Below are positions 35,701 to 48,291 of a DNA stretch of 64,000 nt, piece by piece (positions within the stretch are counted from its first letter, which is position 1; each line of letters starts with the position of its first letter). A model generated the notes under the pieces. That model made no database searches and was not told the DNA's origin. It worked only from the letters and a program-made list of their open reading frames with translations. The translations under genes and the position numbers were made by a program. The stretch comes from Polytrichum commune. Lineage: Eukaryota > Streptophyta > Polytrichopsida > Polytrichales > Polytrichaceae. The stretch is from contig OX485803.1 in NCBI GenBank assembly GCA_950295325.1, positions 75,905,554 through 75,969,553 on the forward strand, in the 5' to 3' direction.

Positions 35701-37790
35701 CGAGAAAATTACGTAGAGAAAATGGGTTAGAAATATGCCTATCAAATAATTATTTTTGAGGTGACTTTTACTTATAGTCAAAGTGCACTGCACCATTAGG
35801 TCCTTTGGTATTACGTAAGTGGGTTCTCTAATGATGGATTATGAGGTGAAATCCCCCACAAAATCAACCGTATAGCACGTGAGAGACTTGTATTGGATGA
35901 GGGTATTGTTCATCTATTCTTGAATACGTCTTTCTTGTGTATTGACCATCACGATTTGATCGAATTTGGTGTTTTGTTTAAACCCTTCTTACACCACCAT
36001 TATGATTGGCCAAAAGTGATGTGTTTGGGTAACTCAATGGTGCGTATGATTAGCAATTTTTAACATTCGTTGACTTTATGCACCATTTTACTTTACTTGT
36101 TGATGACATTGTAAGGTATTTCAATATAAAGGTTGCTAATGTTTTAGTGATACTTGAAGGACCGATTAATGTAATTTTGACAAAACATGGTTCACGAAAC
36201 TACAATATTGCAACATTCTTCAGTCATCACCTGAAAGTGGTCGCATCGCTTGGAGATTGATGAGGACTGCGTATTGTCATGTGGAGTATGATCATGGTTC
36301 AAAATGGAGATTGATAAGGACTAAGTAAATTGTCATGTGGAATTTGATAAAGACTCGGGAACTCACAATACCTTTTGCAAGGGTTAAAACCATGCTAGGT
36401 TTTCAGGCTTCCTTGTTGGAAATTGACGATTAACATCTTAATAAGAACGGTACGGCTTAAAACATTGCTAGGTTTTCAGGTTTCCTAGTCAGGGAAAAAA
36501 ATGAAAAATAAATAAATATTGAACCAACGTTGGGTAATCCAACGTGAATTTGAGTCTGTTGGTACTACCCTATTCAAGAATCCTCTTGATGCAAGGTGGG
36601 GTTTATTGCCTACCTTGCGGTGGGCAAGGCTCTTGGCTTCCTACTTACATAACTAGTTTTTTCCGTCAAGTAGAGAGAAGATTTCACACCGGGAACTGAA
36701 CTAATCGGAAATTGAGGCTTACATCTTCATAAAAATTGTTGTCTTGGATCATAGTTGAAAGCAGAGACTTCTACCAATATAAAGGGCAAGAGGGATAAAT
36801 TGCATACAAGCATTCCTTTCATCCATCCAACATAGAAACTTGGTCCGGCATAGGTTTATGAAAAATTCCTCTCAAATGATTTGGACCAAACTAATTTGGG
36901 ATCTTTTTTGGTATCAAAAGAACTACAAAAATAATTCAAAAAGAAAAAGACTCCATAATGCATATTATTTCAAGGTTGTTATGTTGGATGAATGGGAGAT
37001 ACTCTTGTATACGTTAATTCCCTATTGCCAACAAAAAGAGACCAACTTTGAAACCAAATTCCCCGAGAACTAAGGCGCATGTCAAGGCCAAAACTCTTTT
37101 ACCTTATCCCACCAAACTATCAAGTTGTTTTAAAACATGTGCATTCCTAACCTGGGGGGTGGACTCTTCATTGGAATCCTAAATAATGTGCATGGGTGAC
37201 TATGAAATAAAATCCCTATATATGAGAAATTTATAAAGAAAAATATATGTATGTATGCTAATAGTAAGCTAGAAAATAGTCTCACATATTTATACTAAGA
37301 TTTTCAATTTAATGTGATAAATGCCTCCACTATATGTAAAAAATAAAAAATATGAAATTAATAAGTCCTTTCTTACATATGTATAGTCCACTTTCACTTT
37401 CCAATGGGAAAGCCATTGAACATTTTTGTCATTCATAGGATGTAACTCGTAATAATTTGACCTTAAAACACATGACATTTTGATGAATATAAGGTAAACT
37501 AGATGAAACTTGGACATTTGTTTCCTCTAAACCTTAGAGCCCCCTTTTGTACATCTACCTTTACTTCAAAATTCTTAATAAACTTTTTAAATGTACACAC
37601 TAAAGAAAAATAATACCTCTCCCTTCTATTTACCATGCACGCTAGTGCCTCAAATTATGCCCCTTTCTAAACTCACATTAGATTGTATGTGGTATGAAGA
37701 GTCCATCCCCAAGAATTCCAAACACAAGTGATCCTATTTGAAAGTTGCCTAACCTCTTGACCAAGTTTTGGGAGGAGTTCAAGAGTTGGG
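32788..37790. other. 5-kb AT-rich region, no gene recognised
   Basis: Read on both strands; open stretches are short and of background composition. Poly-A-rich purine tracts occur at about 35048-35210. There are no terminal repeats with target duplication that I could pair. Confidence 0.4.
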
Positions 37791-37794
37791 CTGA

Positions 37795-37930
37795 CACTAC
37801 TAGGAAACATGGGTTGGATTGACAACCCACGTTTAATTTATGACAATCATAGATTGGACTCAACACTTGTAAATGGGGTTGTGTTGTAATGACCACATGT
37901 GTCAAATGGGAAGTGTGTTCTAAACCCCAC
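37795..37930. mobile_element. fragment of CACTA-like foldback MITE
   Basis: Left end CACTACTAGGAAACATGGG. It contains ttggactcaacac.tgtaaatgg(g)gt, then gtgtcaaatgggaagtgtgttct, as in the copy at 49888-50047. The right terminus is lost. Confidence 0.5.
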
Positions 37931-38066
37931 CAAAAGCATAAATGTGATCCTAGATGCGAGGCCAAAACCACCCCCCTTAAGCGTCCTAGTCCGGGTGATG
38001 GTGTTGAGAATCACATGTATTGTTTGTATCAAAAGAATGATCTCTTTGCATCCCAAGGCTTTTATG

Positions 38067-38330
38067 TCATTTTGAATCACTTTGTTTATTAGTGGTAGCC
38101 TCTTGGCTTTGGGCCGCGTTGGCCTTTTCAAGGGTCCAACCGGCGGCCTTGGCAACACAAGCTCTCAAGGATATTCCTCTTTGGCCTTTGAGTATTCTCT
38201 TCGTTATTCGACCATTGCTAGAGTCTTCCGCTTTCTCCGTCGGCCTGACCTCCTTTGTCTCGCCAATGTGGATGTCCTCCACTTCCTCCATTAATAATGC
38301 AAGTGATTTATTTTTGGCCACGAAGTTCAA
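38067..38330 (-). pseudogene. short antisense open frame, possible gene remnant
   Basis: 87 codons rich in Glu, Lys and Ala (VEDIHIGETKEVRPTEKAED... GISLRACVAKAAGWTLEKA). The composition is coding-like compared with the AT-rich flanks, but there are no domains or splice context. Low confidence. Confidence 0.2.
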
Positions 38331-38552
38331 GTGTTTAAAAACACTGTCCTCAATGGTTTAACACACTCCAACACAATTGCCCTTAAGGCCACACTTGATT
38401 CTAACTAGCCTAATAACTCCACACTTGCACAATAACTAATCTAGTCTAAAATGGCATAACATGGCCTATGATTAGGTTGGTTTCACCATTCAATTTAGGC
38501 TAAGCCTTAGCTAACTACCAGCTCCCAAATGTATTCGTCATATACACCCCAG

Positions 38553-38730
38553 CCTTGGTCTTTAGCTCAGCCCTCTCGGCCCAGCCGTTTGCTGGCTAAC
38601 CAGAACTTAGTGCAGCTCGGCCTTGGCTCAGCCCTCTCGGCCCATCCGTCTGCTGGCGCACCAAAACTCAGTGCAGCTCAGTCTTGGCTCAGCCTCTCGG
38701 CCCAGCCGTCTGCTGGCTAACCAGACAGTG
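38553..38730 (+). repeat. ~60-bp minisatellite, three units
   Basis: Three head-to-tail units share cttggctcagccctctcggcc, ca(g/t)ccgt(t/c)tgctggc and accagaacttagtgcagctc with small changes. The period is close to a multiple of three, so one frame stays open through the array, which explains an apparent ORF here. Confidence 0.9.
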
Positions 38731-39764
38731 ATTAAGCTGCCCCTTAGATAGTCTTCCCCAGCCACTAATCAAGCTTTTAGCTTGATTCCTTCTTCGTGGG
38801 CTTTGGTCCACCCTATCTAAACCTCTAATTAACTAACTACATCCGCTAATCCTAATAATGAAGCCTATTACTTAGTGGTTAAAACTAATCCTTAACACTC
38901 TAAATTCACTAACCCTACCTAATTCCCACATGTAATGATGAACTCTAAGAACTCACTCCCCTTGAGAGGTGTTGGGAGAGAGACTAACTTATTAACTACA
39001 CTAAGAACTAATCAACCCACACACGTGGCTCAAGCTCTTAAGAACTTGCTCCCTTGAGAGCGCTTGATGGAGAGAGAGGTAAATGAGAGAAAAAACACCT
39101 TAAGTAGCAAGGAGGGAGAGAGGGAGAGAGGGAGAGAGGTGAGGATAGGGTGAGAGGATTAGCACCTCCAATCACAATCCCTTAACCTTCACCTCTAAAG
39201 TAGGGACTAATTCCCATCCACCAAGCTTCCTTCTTCCTAAACTAACAAGGTGGATCCAAAAGTGGGCATTTAACCCGCGGAGCTCACCTTGCTTCACCTT
39301 ACCCCCTACTCTCATTATCAAGGCATACTCTTATTGAAATCAAACCTTGAAATAATCACACAACACCACCTAATGCCTAAAGTTAAATCCACACCACACT
39401 TCACTCTTTTTATGTTTTGTGAATAATCATAACACATCAAAGTCAAACTAAAATTGGTTTCGAAGAGTTAATCACCACATGTGGGCGCCATTTTGGGCTC
39501 ACACTAGAACACACACTACACTAATCATCTCAATGAGTGCACGTGATACTAATTCCCAAAACACACAATATTTTGCCAAGCCTCAAAATTAGTGAGGGTT
39601 GATATTTTAACGGAGTGATACTAAATTCATGAACATATGCTCATTTGCCATGCATTTTAAGAAATTAGTGTGTGCTCTAAGGTGCTTGTAGAGTGACAAA
39701 AAAAATAACATCATATGCAAACACATGCTTGTCAATGAATAATGCTAGTAGGAATAGTGGGGGC
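38731..39764. other. spacer left of hAT-1
   Basis: AT-rich, without a gene; a GGGAGA microsatellite (gagagg/gggaga) at about 39108-39140. Confidence 0.5.
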
Positions 39765-40594
39765 CAATGAACGGGGAGTACCGAACTTTAGTTACGAGCT
39801 AGCCGAATTTTTTTGAAGATTTCCGAATGAGTTTGCAATGATTCGGATGAGGTACCGACTTAAAATTAGAAAGGTCGGAAATTGACCGGTTGAAATGAGA
39901 AAATATCGGCAATATAGCCGGTTGAGGCATCATATTTTAGGATATTTACCGAGCCAATTTTTAAATTTTAGGCAAGTAGCCGAAGGGATTAGGGATAGGG
40001 CGGACGCATGCACCTCAAGCTTGCCAAACATGGAAGGTTTTGTAAGAAACTCCCTACCAAACTCATTTGAATTAAAGGATAACTCTATTACCCTAGTAAA
40101 AAAAATTTCCCTATCCCTAATACTAGAGTCATAACTCATAAGGTTAAGATTCTAAGAACCATGAAGGCTAAGTAATTTAGGGAAGGTTCCGTTCACAAGG
40201 CCGATTAGGGTTTTGAGCCGCTCTAAGCATCCAAGGACACTCTGTCACGAGTATAAGGAGCTGGAGTCCTTTCTACAGAGTATCTCACTCCTCCATGGGG
40301 ATTTCTCTCTGTGCCGAGTGCTCTCTCTACTGCTCTTCCGCTTCTGCTACATTCATCTTGATTTGCTATCTAGATTTGGGTGCGAAGAGGAGTTTCTGCT
40401 TGATGTGGGACAGTGGGTGCTGCTAGCCTGCGAGGAGGTCAGTTTCGGCGGAGCGCGCACGGATCGCTCACCTACCTGCTGCGTGCTGCTACCAGTTTGA
40501 ACTTCGAAGGTCACTCCGTAATCGTCTACAGATCGCTCTTTAGCTTCCGGACTCGCCACAGGGTATGTCACCGATTCGATTTTGTGTCGAATCT

Positions 40595-41560
40595 GTTCAA
40601 AGTTCAAAGTTCAAAGTTCAAAGTTCACGAAAGTTGATATTTTGAGTCAAATCTGTTCAGAGTTCAGAGTTCAGAGTCATCGAGTTCATGAAAGTTTTGA
40701 TTTTGAGTCGAATCTGAGTTCAAAGTTCATAGTTCACGAAAGTTGATAGGGTGTGTCGAATCTGTTCAGAGTCCAGAGTTGATAATTTGAGTCGAATCTG
40801 AGTTCAAAAATCAGAGTTCACGAAAGTTGATAGGGTGTGTCGAATCTGTTCAGAGTTCAGAGTTCAGAGTTAAAATTTTGAGTCGAATCTGAGTTCAGAG
40901 TTGATATTTTGAATCGACTCTGAGTTCAGAGTTCAGAGTTGATGTTTTGAGTCGAATATGAGTTCAGAGCTCAGAGTTAATGTTTTGAGTCGAATCTGAG
41001 TTCACGAAAGTTGATATTTTGTCGAATCTGAGTTCAGAGTTCACGAAAGTTGATAGGGTGTCGAATCTGTTCAGAGTTCAAAGTTCACAAAAGTTGATAT
41101 TTTGAGTCGATTCTGTTCAAAGTTCAGATTCATTGAGTTCACGAAAGTTGATAGGGTGTGTCGAATCTGTTCAGAGTTCAGAGTTCAGAGTTAAAATTTT
41201 GAGTCGAATCTGAGTTCAGAGTTCAGAGTTGATATTTTGAATCGACTCTGAGTTCTGAGTTCAGAGTTGATGTTTTGAGTCGAATCTAAGTTCAGAGTTC
41301 AGAGTTGATATTTTGAATCGACTCTGAGTTCTGAGTTCAGAGTTGATGTTTTGAGTCGAATCTGAGTTCAAAATTCAGAGTTGATATTTTGAGTCGAATT
41401 TGAGTTCAGAGTTGATATTTTGAATCGACTCTGAGTTCTGAGTTCTGAGTTGATGTTTTGAATCGAATCTGAGTTCAGAGTTCACAAAAGTTGATAGGGT
41501 GTCGAATCTGTTTAGAGTTTAGAGTTTAGAGTTCACGAAAGTTGATATTTTGAGTCGAAT
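40595..41560 (+). repeat. complex minisatellite upstream of hAT-1 transposase
   Basis: About 1 kb built from a 7-bp core (TTCAGAG / TTCAAAG) within higher-order units containing gttgatattttgagtcgaatctga and, less often, cacgaaagttgatagggtg. Unit lengths vary (about 35-90 bp). It sits between the element's left end and the transposase start. Confidence 0.93.
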
Positions 41561-41647
41561 CTGATGTAGAATTTCATTATCGCCAACCTGATCAGAGTGC
41601 AGAGTTCATGAAATTTTCTTACATGAAATGTGGGCTAGGAATTAGGA

Positions 41648-43874
41648 ATGGCAAAACGACAAAGATCCTTAAAGGAGCATTTTGTGACCACTCCTCGAAA
41701 TATTGACATAGATGATTTAGCATCTGAAACATGTGCATTTGATGATTTACCCTCTTCTCAACTTCCAAATGCACAAGGTATATGGAAAGACCAATGGTAT
41801 AGTCAATTTGATTGGCTAGATTTTTCTCCCAATTCGGGAAGAGTGTGTTGTAAAATCTGCAAGGAGAAGGGTGGACGTTCGGTATATGCCAAGGAGGGAT
41901 CCAAAAATCTAAAGGTAAACGTATTTCATGATCATGCATGTTCTAGTGAACATAAAAAACTTTGTTGGGCTTTACAAAGTGGTGGTAAAGTGTTGGAGAA
42001 GGCGATCAAACAAGGACAACGTGCATGTGATGAATCATTGTCATCATTGTTTCGTGCTGCCTATTTTATAGGTAAGCAATCCCTCCCTTATGCAAAATTT
42101 CCTTCTTTGTGTTCATTGCTTGCTAGTGTAAAGACTCCTATCACTGCATCTTTGTATCATGATGAAAAATCATGTGTTGATTTAATTACATGTATGTCTA
42201 ATGTCATAAAAAAATCATATGTAGGGTTCGAAATTCTCCTTTCTATGGTATCATGATTGATGAATCTACGGACATAAGTGTTACCGATCATCTTGTTGTA
42301 TTTGCTACAATTATAGAGGAAGGTGTGCCTTTGACTGTCTTTTTAGGATTGTTAGAGATTGAGGGTGGAAAAAAAATGCTAGTATTATTTTTGAATGTTT
42401 AGTCAATCATTTAAAAATTTGGGAACTTGATGTATGCAAGTGTGTGACATTTGGTAGTGATGGTGCAAGCACCATGGTGGGATCTCATGGTGGAGTAGCA
42501 ACAAGATTGAAAAACAACCTAAACCCATTCATTTTGTCTTATCATTGTGTTGCTCATAGGACTAATCTAGCTTCACTTGATGCATCTAAAGCACCAGATT
42601 GCAAGGTAATATCCGATGAGGTTGACACGATTTTGAATGCAATTGCTTCTTTCTTTAATATGTCATGTAAACGTAAACATGCACTCACAACCTTGCAAAC
42701 AATATTGTTTTATGCTAAAAAAATAATAAAACGGTATCATAAGATACGATGGCTTAGTAGGTGGCAGGCTGTGACTACCTTATGTGATTCATTAGAATCC
42801 GTTTTGTGTTTTTTTCGTGATGACAAAAAAAACCTTGGTCAAATGAAGTTTGTTTTAGCCAAGTTAAAACAATTTAAATACATCTATATTTTGTATTTTC
42901 TAGCTGATATCTTACATTCCTTAGCATTGTTATCAAAAAAATTTCAAAACAAATTTGTGGATGTCACAACTATTGGTAGTATTGTTAGAACCGAAATAGC
43001 ACAAATTAGAATGTTGTTTATTGTTGAGCAAACTGATTTGAATGCTTCTACATTTAACGAAAACACTGGCTATCATGTCATTCCCGAATATGGCCCTCTT
43101 GGGGGTCATCTCCGAAAGCTTTCAAGTGAAATTCATGGAAAAATGTATCATGATTTTGAAATGGACCGGTCTAGATTAGGAGATGACCTTGAGGAAGCAC
43201 TTAAATTCCAACATGCCTTTGCGGAAGCTGTTTGTGCAGGCTTGGATGCTAGATTTGTAGATAATGATCTTATTTCATGTTTTAAAATCTTAAATCCTAC
43301 TAATATGCCTTCAAAGCAGATAGGCCTCCAAAATTGGGGGGTGGTTGAGTTGGAGAAATTACTAGCACACTATGGGCATGATCGCTCCCAAGAAGGTTCT
43401 AAATTTCCCCCCTTCATTGATGTGATGGCTTGCAAGCGTGAATTTCTAGCTTTCAAATTGCAAGCCACCACTGAATGGGGAGATAAGACTTGTAGAGATT
43501 TATGGGGCATGATCACATGAAATCATTCTTTGCAAACCCGATATCCTAATTTGCTTGTCCTTGCTGATTTGGCTAGAGTACAATGTGTATCGACATCCAT
43601 TTGTGAAAGGGCGTTTAGTGTCCAAAATTTAATAAAAACACGAGTGAGAAATAGACTTGGAAGTAAAAATTTAAAAGCTATGCTTAGAATTGCTTTAGAG
43701 GGACCAAATGAGAACATTGATAATATTATTGAAGAGGCAATTCCTTCGTGGAAAAGTGGAACTAATTACCGGTTTTTATATGCTAATCCTTCATTTTATG
43801 TGTCTTCGGGAAGTGATGCATCTTGTTTAGTAAGTTCAACTATGTTTTCTAATTCTGAGGATACGAATATCTAA
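41648..43874 (+). pseudogene. hAT-1 transposase (zinc finger, DUF4371-like, dimerisation domain)
   Basis: ATG at 41648 (MAKRQRSLKEHF...). A TTF/BED-like finger (CCKICKEKGG...HDHACSSEH, about residues 76-105) is followed by the catalytic RNase-H-like domain with MIDESTD and TFGSDGAST, and a C-terminal hAT dimerisation region (STSICERAFSVQNLIKTRVR). The frame is broken twice, near 42222 and at a poly-A run near 42370, and by a TGA at 43518-43520. All parts are otherwise in order, so it is a recently decayed full-length transposase of the ZNF862/KIAA1586-like hAT branch. Confidence 0.9.
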
Positions 43875-44301
43875 GAGATGAATGTATTGTTGTACTAACT
43901 AGCCTCTTAATAATGTATGAACCCTTTTTGGATTTATTCATTTTTTCAAGGCTAAATCCTTGGCCCCAAGTTGGTGGGGGTTTGGCAAGGTTCAAATCCT
44001 TCCAAGGATACTTGGATTTTATATCAACACAAATATACCCATTTAAAAGCATAATACCAAATTTTTTTTAATATTAAAAAAAACAAATCCGACATACAAT
44101 ACAAATCTTCGGAAATATACCAAATTGAAATTCACAAAATCGGAAAATTACCGAATGAGAAAGTTAAATATCGGAATTTAACCGACAAAAAAAATTGGAT
44201 TTAGGTAGCTTCCGATCAAAAAAATAAAAATCCGAATCTTTTCATAAAAGATCGGAAATCTACCGATTTTTTCAAAAAACTCCCCGGACTCTGGTGGGGG
44301 C

Positions 44302-45159
44302 AAGCGCAGTAGAGTGGATAGCTCTTGATTCTCGCATAGGTTCAAGTGAAAGTGATTCAAAACAATATACTAACTTTGAATTTTGGTGAAAAAAAAATCA
44401 TAAACATGTTTAAAACATATTGATCTGCAAAGTCAAGCAAATTTATGTGGACAAAACAATCTCAAAGAAAGTCCACATATTTTAGAGGACTATGCAAGTT
44501 TGTGTGCAAGTGGTGATATTGAACAAGTAGTTGTCAAAATTCAGTTTAAAACATGATAAAATTACATTGAATTGATGATTTTCTACGGGAATATTTTATG
44601 ATGACCTCAGGTGTATATAATGAATTCAAGGAATATGAAGAAAAATAAAATAAAGTTCAAAAGTGCGTCATGAAGTTAAGGTCATGAAATTGATGTCCAA
44701 GATTAGATCTAGCCATTTGCTTTTAAGCATTGCATTTAATGATAACTTTTGAAGATCTCATCTTGGTATTCTACATTTGAGCACTTAACACAACAATAGA
44801 GGTCACCATGAAAACATATTCAATTTAAACAACATTTTGCTACTACCTTTAGGCATTTAACCAAACAGCTATCGTTTCAAGATACTGGAGCACTTTTTTG
44901 GTCCACTTTACCATGCTTGCACCCTAGTACTTGTTGTGAATAGTGCCGAGTTGAACAGTGCTTCCTAAATCTATTAATGGCAACAATTTCATTTGATAAA
45001 AGAAGTTATTATCACACTCACTAATCGGGATAATCAATCTAGCAGAAATGTGGTAGTTTCACGACACGACAATCTAACACAAAGTGACGAGAACGACGCA
45101 AGTTGGTGTCATTATGGTCACTTCGTGTTAGATTGTCATGTCATGAAACCATTACACTT
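44302..45159. other. spacer right of hAT-1
   Basis: AT-rich sequence with no gene recognised. Confidence 0.4.
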
Positions 45160-45345
45160 CTACTAGTGACGCTTCCCATTTCACACAGACGGTCATTGCG
45201 ACATGACCCCATTCACATGTGTCGAGTCAAATCTACAATTGTCATGGATTCGACTCGACACATGTAAATGGGATCCTGTCACAATGACCACTTTGTGTCA
45301 AATGCCAAGTGTTTTCTAGGCCCCACACTCTTATGTACACAATCA
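45160..45345. mobile_element. foldback (CACTA-like) MITE
   Basis: Two arms pair around a short loop near 45240: cattgcgacatgacccc...acatgtgtcgagtc against gactcgacacatgtaaatg...cctgtcacaatgacc. The outer parts (cttcccattt / aaatgccaag) also pair. Same family as the fragments at 37795, 49133 and 49888. The ends (ctactagtga / catagtag) are degraded CACTACTAG-type termini. Confidence 0.7.
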
Positions 45346-45550
45346 TAGTAGTTACAATTTACTGGTCTCAGTGGGTGGAATTGCGTAGTCTCAAATTTAT
45401 TCTAATTCTTTTTGAAAGAGAATTCCACAATGGGAGTGATGGTGGGTTAGGAGGATTTTAGGGCCTTTTGAAGGCTTGCCTCTGTAGCAGCTCACTAAAA
45501 TACTCAATCCGAACAAGCTGCTATTACCACAAAGTGGACAAAGTGGAAGA

Positions 45551-45770
45551 ATAATGGAACTAGGGATTCGTGAAAAATGGAACTTGGTTCGTTTGCATCA
45601 CTAGGATAATGGAACTAGGGATTCGTGAAAAATGGAACTTGGTTCGTTTGCATCACTAGGATAATGGAACTAGGGATTCGTGTAAAATGGAACTTGGTTC
45701 GTTTGCATCACTAGAATAATGGAACTAGGGATTCATGAAAAATGGAACTTGATTCGTTTGCGTCAATAAA
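45551..45770 (+). repeat. 55-bp tandem repeat, four copies
   Basis: Units start at 45551, 45606, 45661 and about 45716. Each contains ataatggaactagggattc, then atggaacttggttcgtttgc. The first three units are nearly identical and the fourth is more diverged. Confidence 0.95.
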
Positions 45771-45807
45771 ATATGATGGTTGACTCTCCCAGAATTGACA
45801 AATTCAA

Positions 45808-46036
45808 CAATGATCGGGGGGGAGAATCGACAGTTAGGTACACATGAACCGGTTGAGTTTGAGAAATAACCGGTTGAAGTTCAAGACTTGAGTAGAATTA
45901 CCGATCACTTTAGAGGAATTTATGAAATATACCTCAAATTAATATAGAAATACCGAAGGATGTCAACATGTAACTGGGTGGACTTGCAAACAGTAGGATC
46001 TCAACCATTTGTGCCCAAAAATCTTCCCGATCACTG
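45808..46036. mobile_element. hAT-derived MITE, copy B
   Basis: 229 bp. The left end CAATGATCGGGG and right end inward CAGTGATCGGGAAGA match the hAT-1 termini. Flanked by an 8-bp duplication AAATTCAA / AAACTCAA (7 of 8). The interior carries CGGTT...AACCGG motifs like the hAT-1 sub-terminal zones. Confidence 0.88.
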
Positions 46037-46723
46037 AAACTCAAGGATTCAGTTCCTTACAATAATTAATTGATGGTGGGTCATCTATTCATGAAGACGT
46101 AGCTCATCCATCAGATCCAACACAATTGTTGTAAGGTAGAAATACCATAACCCATGAAAATAAGGTGATTCGCATTGAAGATCTGGTCTAACAATCATGA
46201 CATCATTTTCCAAGATAGACGAGAAGGATTCGTGAAGAATGCAAGTTGTTTCATATTTTTATGTCCTACATAAAAAATGCTACAATTTTTCAAAGTGGAA
46301 AGTTGTCCAAACCCCTACTCGTTCATTAGATTCTCCCTGCACCGAACACGGTAATCCGCATATCCATAGATAATATTGCCTAAATCAGTTACCTCATGAG
46401 TACATTAACACTTGACTCCCTTTGGCTACACTAAGTGTACATGCATTGGAGTTGCCGCCGAGCCATGATCGGTTTTAGAAATGGCACTTCACCATTATGA
46501 TGGCGGTCTAGTGCACAACTAGAGGGTGGTTAGAGGGTGGTTAATGGATTATGGTATTTCTACCTTAAGCTATTTCTTCATGTCATGGCTAGTTTCTTGT
46601 GAATTGTGATTTTTTTCTGAACAAGTAGACCTAACAAGCAGTGACTCTTCAGCAATTGCGAGAGGGAATTATCGTGTATAAGAGGTACGATAATTCCCTC
46701 TCAAAGGGGAAATCAATGAAGTA

Positions 46724-47226
46724 GGGCCACTTCACACACGAGCCAAGAGCCGTGACCATGAAATTGTGAGAGCCCAAAAGAAAGTGTCCAAAGGCCGTCC
46801 CAACGCACCTCCAAAATCATGCAGTGTGGTCACGGACCCTCACGTGTAGTGCAAAGTCATACGTTACCGGCCTTCAACCAAATGCTATTTCAATGAATTT
46901 CTATTCACATGGGTCCTCACACCATGTGTGATAAAATAGAATAAATCAATGGTGGTGAGCGTTCGGAGTGCCATGGTCTCCCGGTTTTGTGTTGGGCCTA
47001 CCTCCAAGAGGTGGTTTTTGAAATCAATTAAAGTGACCATAAAACATGATCCATTTGATGCCACATAGGAATCCGTGTAGACTTTACATCCATCGTGCAT
47101 TCACATACTCCGTTGGTCCCTCAAGAGTAGTGTGAAGCGAATTTGGAGCGGCTCCGCCTTTTCCACCAATGAGAGTGCTTGAAGTGTAATGGTCACGGGT
47201 TCTCAGTGTCGTGTGTGAAGTGGCCC
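46724..47226. mobile_element. Harbinger-like MITE
   Basis: 503 bp with inverted termini GGGCCACTTCACACACGA on both ends (right end gtcgtgtgtgaagtggccc). The next inner blocks also pair (gtgaccat / atggtcac). The flanking bases (gta, taa) do not form a perfect 3-bp duplication. Right-end sequence is shared with the fragment at 10589-10672. Confidence 0.82.
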
Positions 47227-47272
47227 TAAGAGTTGCTTCCATGGTGATACCTTAACTGAAGTTGGAGACTCA

Positions 47273-47394
47273 GGGTTAGTTTCCATGTAGGTTGCTTTGC
47301 GCACAGATTCTAGTGGAAATATAGATGCCACCGGGTGGAATGTACATTTCCATTAGAATTTGGTGTGCGAAGCAACCTAAATGGAAACTAACCC
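47273..47394. mobile_element. 122-bp foldback MITE
   Basis: Nearly the whole length is a hairpin: GGGTTAGTTTCCATGTAGG... pairs with ...CCTAAATGGAAACTAACCC, continuing through ttgc.t(t)(t)gcgcaca and tctaatggaaatgta. Flanks tca (left) and tta (right) are near-match TNA targets, so a Tourist/Harbinger affiliation is likely. Confidence 0.8.
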
Positions 47395-47397
47395 TTA

Positions 47398-48291
47398 GAA
47401 ATCGTGAAACGTGCAACCTTATTTTAACCACCCACAAAAAAAAATCATCGAAATCAATCCCAACCTTATCGAAATTATGGCACCCCGTAGATTCCCGATG
47501 GGGTCCTGATTGGAAATAGGTGGTTCGACTCTACGTAGACAAGACATGGGCCGGCGAGGCCATTGAGGGGGACCTTAGTATTTGAGCATGATTCCAGGGG
47601 TGCATGCCCATCGGTACATGTATACCTACGGTGAGGGGCTAGATGCCCACCTCTTTGAGTTGGGTTTTTGCATCACTAACCAAAGTGAAAATACAAGCAA
47701 TTATATTACAACATATCGTGTTTTTTTAATTGGAAAATTTGATCCCTAATCTAGTCTTAGAGGCCTTGAATTGGTTTATAGGGACCCACTTGAGATGAAT
47801 AAACCATAATCGTAGTATGAGGTGTAAGCAAACTACACTGTCTTTAATTTGATGTCACATGCACTACAATTTTTACAACCCATTGAGAAGTTATAATAAA
47901 TCCTCCACTTAATGGTCATGAGTCCTATAAAATAGGACTCATTTATATAATCTGATGTTAATAATATGAGGCTTGGAGAAGAAAAAAAACTATCTTACCA
48001 AGTGTTTACATTATATAGGGGAATTTTGTGTCAGTTACATATCTAGGATCATAGTCCCAATGAAACACGTACTTATTATTTCAATTTGTGTAGTAAAAAT
48101 GTACAACACTCTCTTCAAAATGCATGAATATAGTATAATTTATATGATTGATGTTTGTAGACAATTTTGAGGACATGTTTGAAGGCTTAGGACTTTTCAA
48201 ACATCCACTAACAACACACAACAATGAAGTCCTAAATAGCTTCATAAATATGTCTCTGCCTATGTTGTTTCCAACAAATTTATATTATAGG
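47398..48291. other. spacer, nothing recognised
   Basis: AT-rich; no gene, no paired termini. Confidence 0.4.

Larger units (their letters stand above)
39765..44293 (+). mobile_element. complete hAT transposon (hAT-1), inactive
   Basis: A 4,529-bp element. Left terminus CAATGAACGGGGAG, right terminus read inward CAGAGTCCGGGGAG. Both flanks carry the perfect 8-bp duplication GTGGGGGC (39757-39764 and 44294-44301), the hAT signature. Sub-terminal zones on both sides (about 39770-39990 and 44095-44280) are packed with short inverted motifs of the form TCGGAAATTNACCG, typical transposase-binding arrays. It carries a decayed transposase gene and a large minisatellite. Confidence 0.95.

Noticed and set aside
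38529-38720. Ala/Ser/Pro-rich 63-codon frame
   Set aside because: Created by a minisatellite whose period is near a multiple of three.
42254-42256. Natural C-terminus of hAT-1 transposase at 42256
   Set aside because: The next frame continues at once with FYGIMIDESTD, so the stop results from a frameshift.
45551-45770. Regular repeats resembling a CRISPR array
   Set aside because: Units are contiguous without unique spacers, in a plant nuclear context; a plain tandem repeat.
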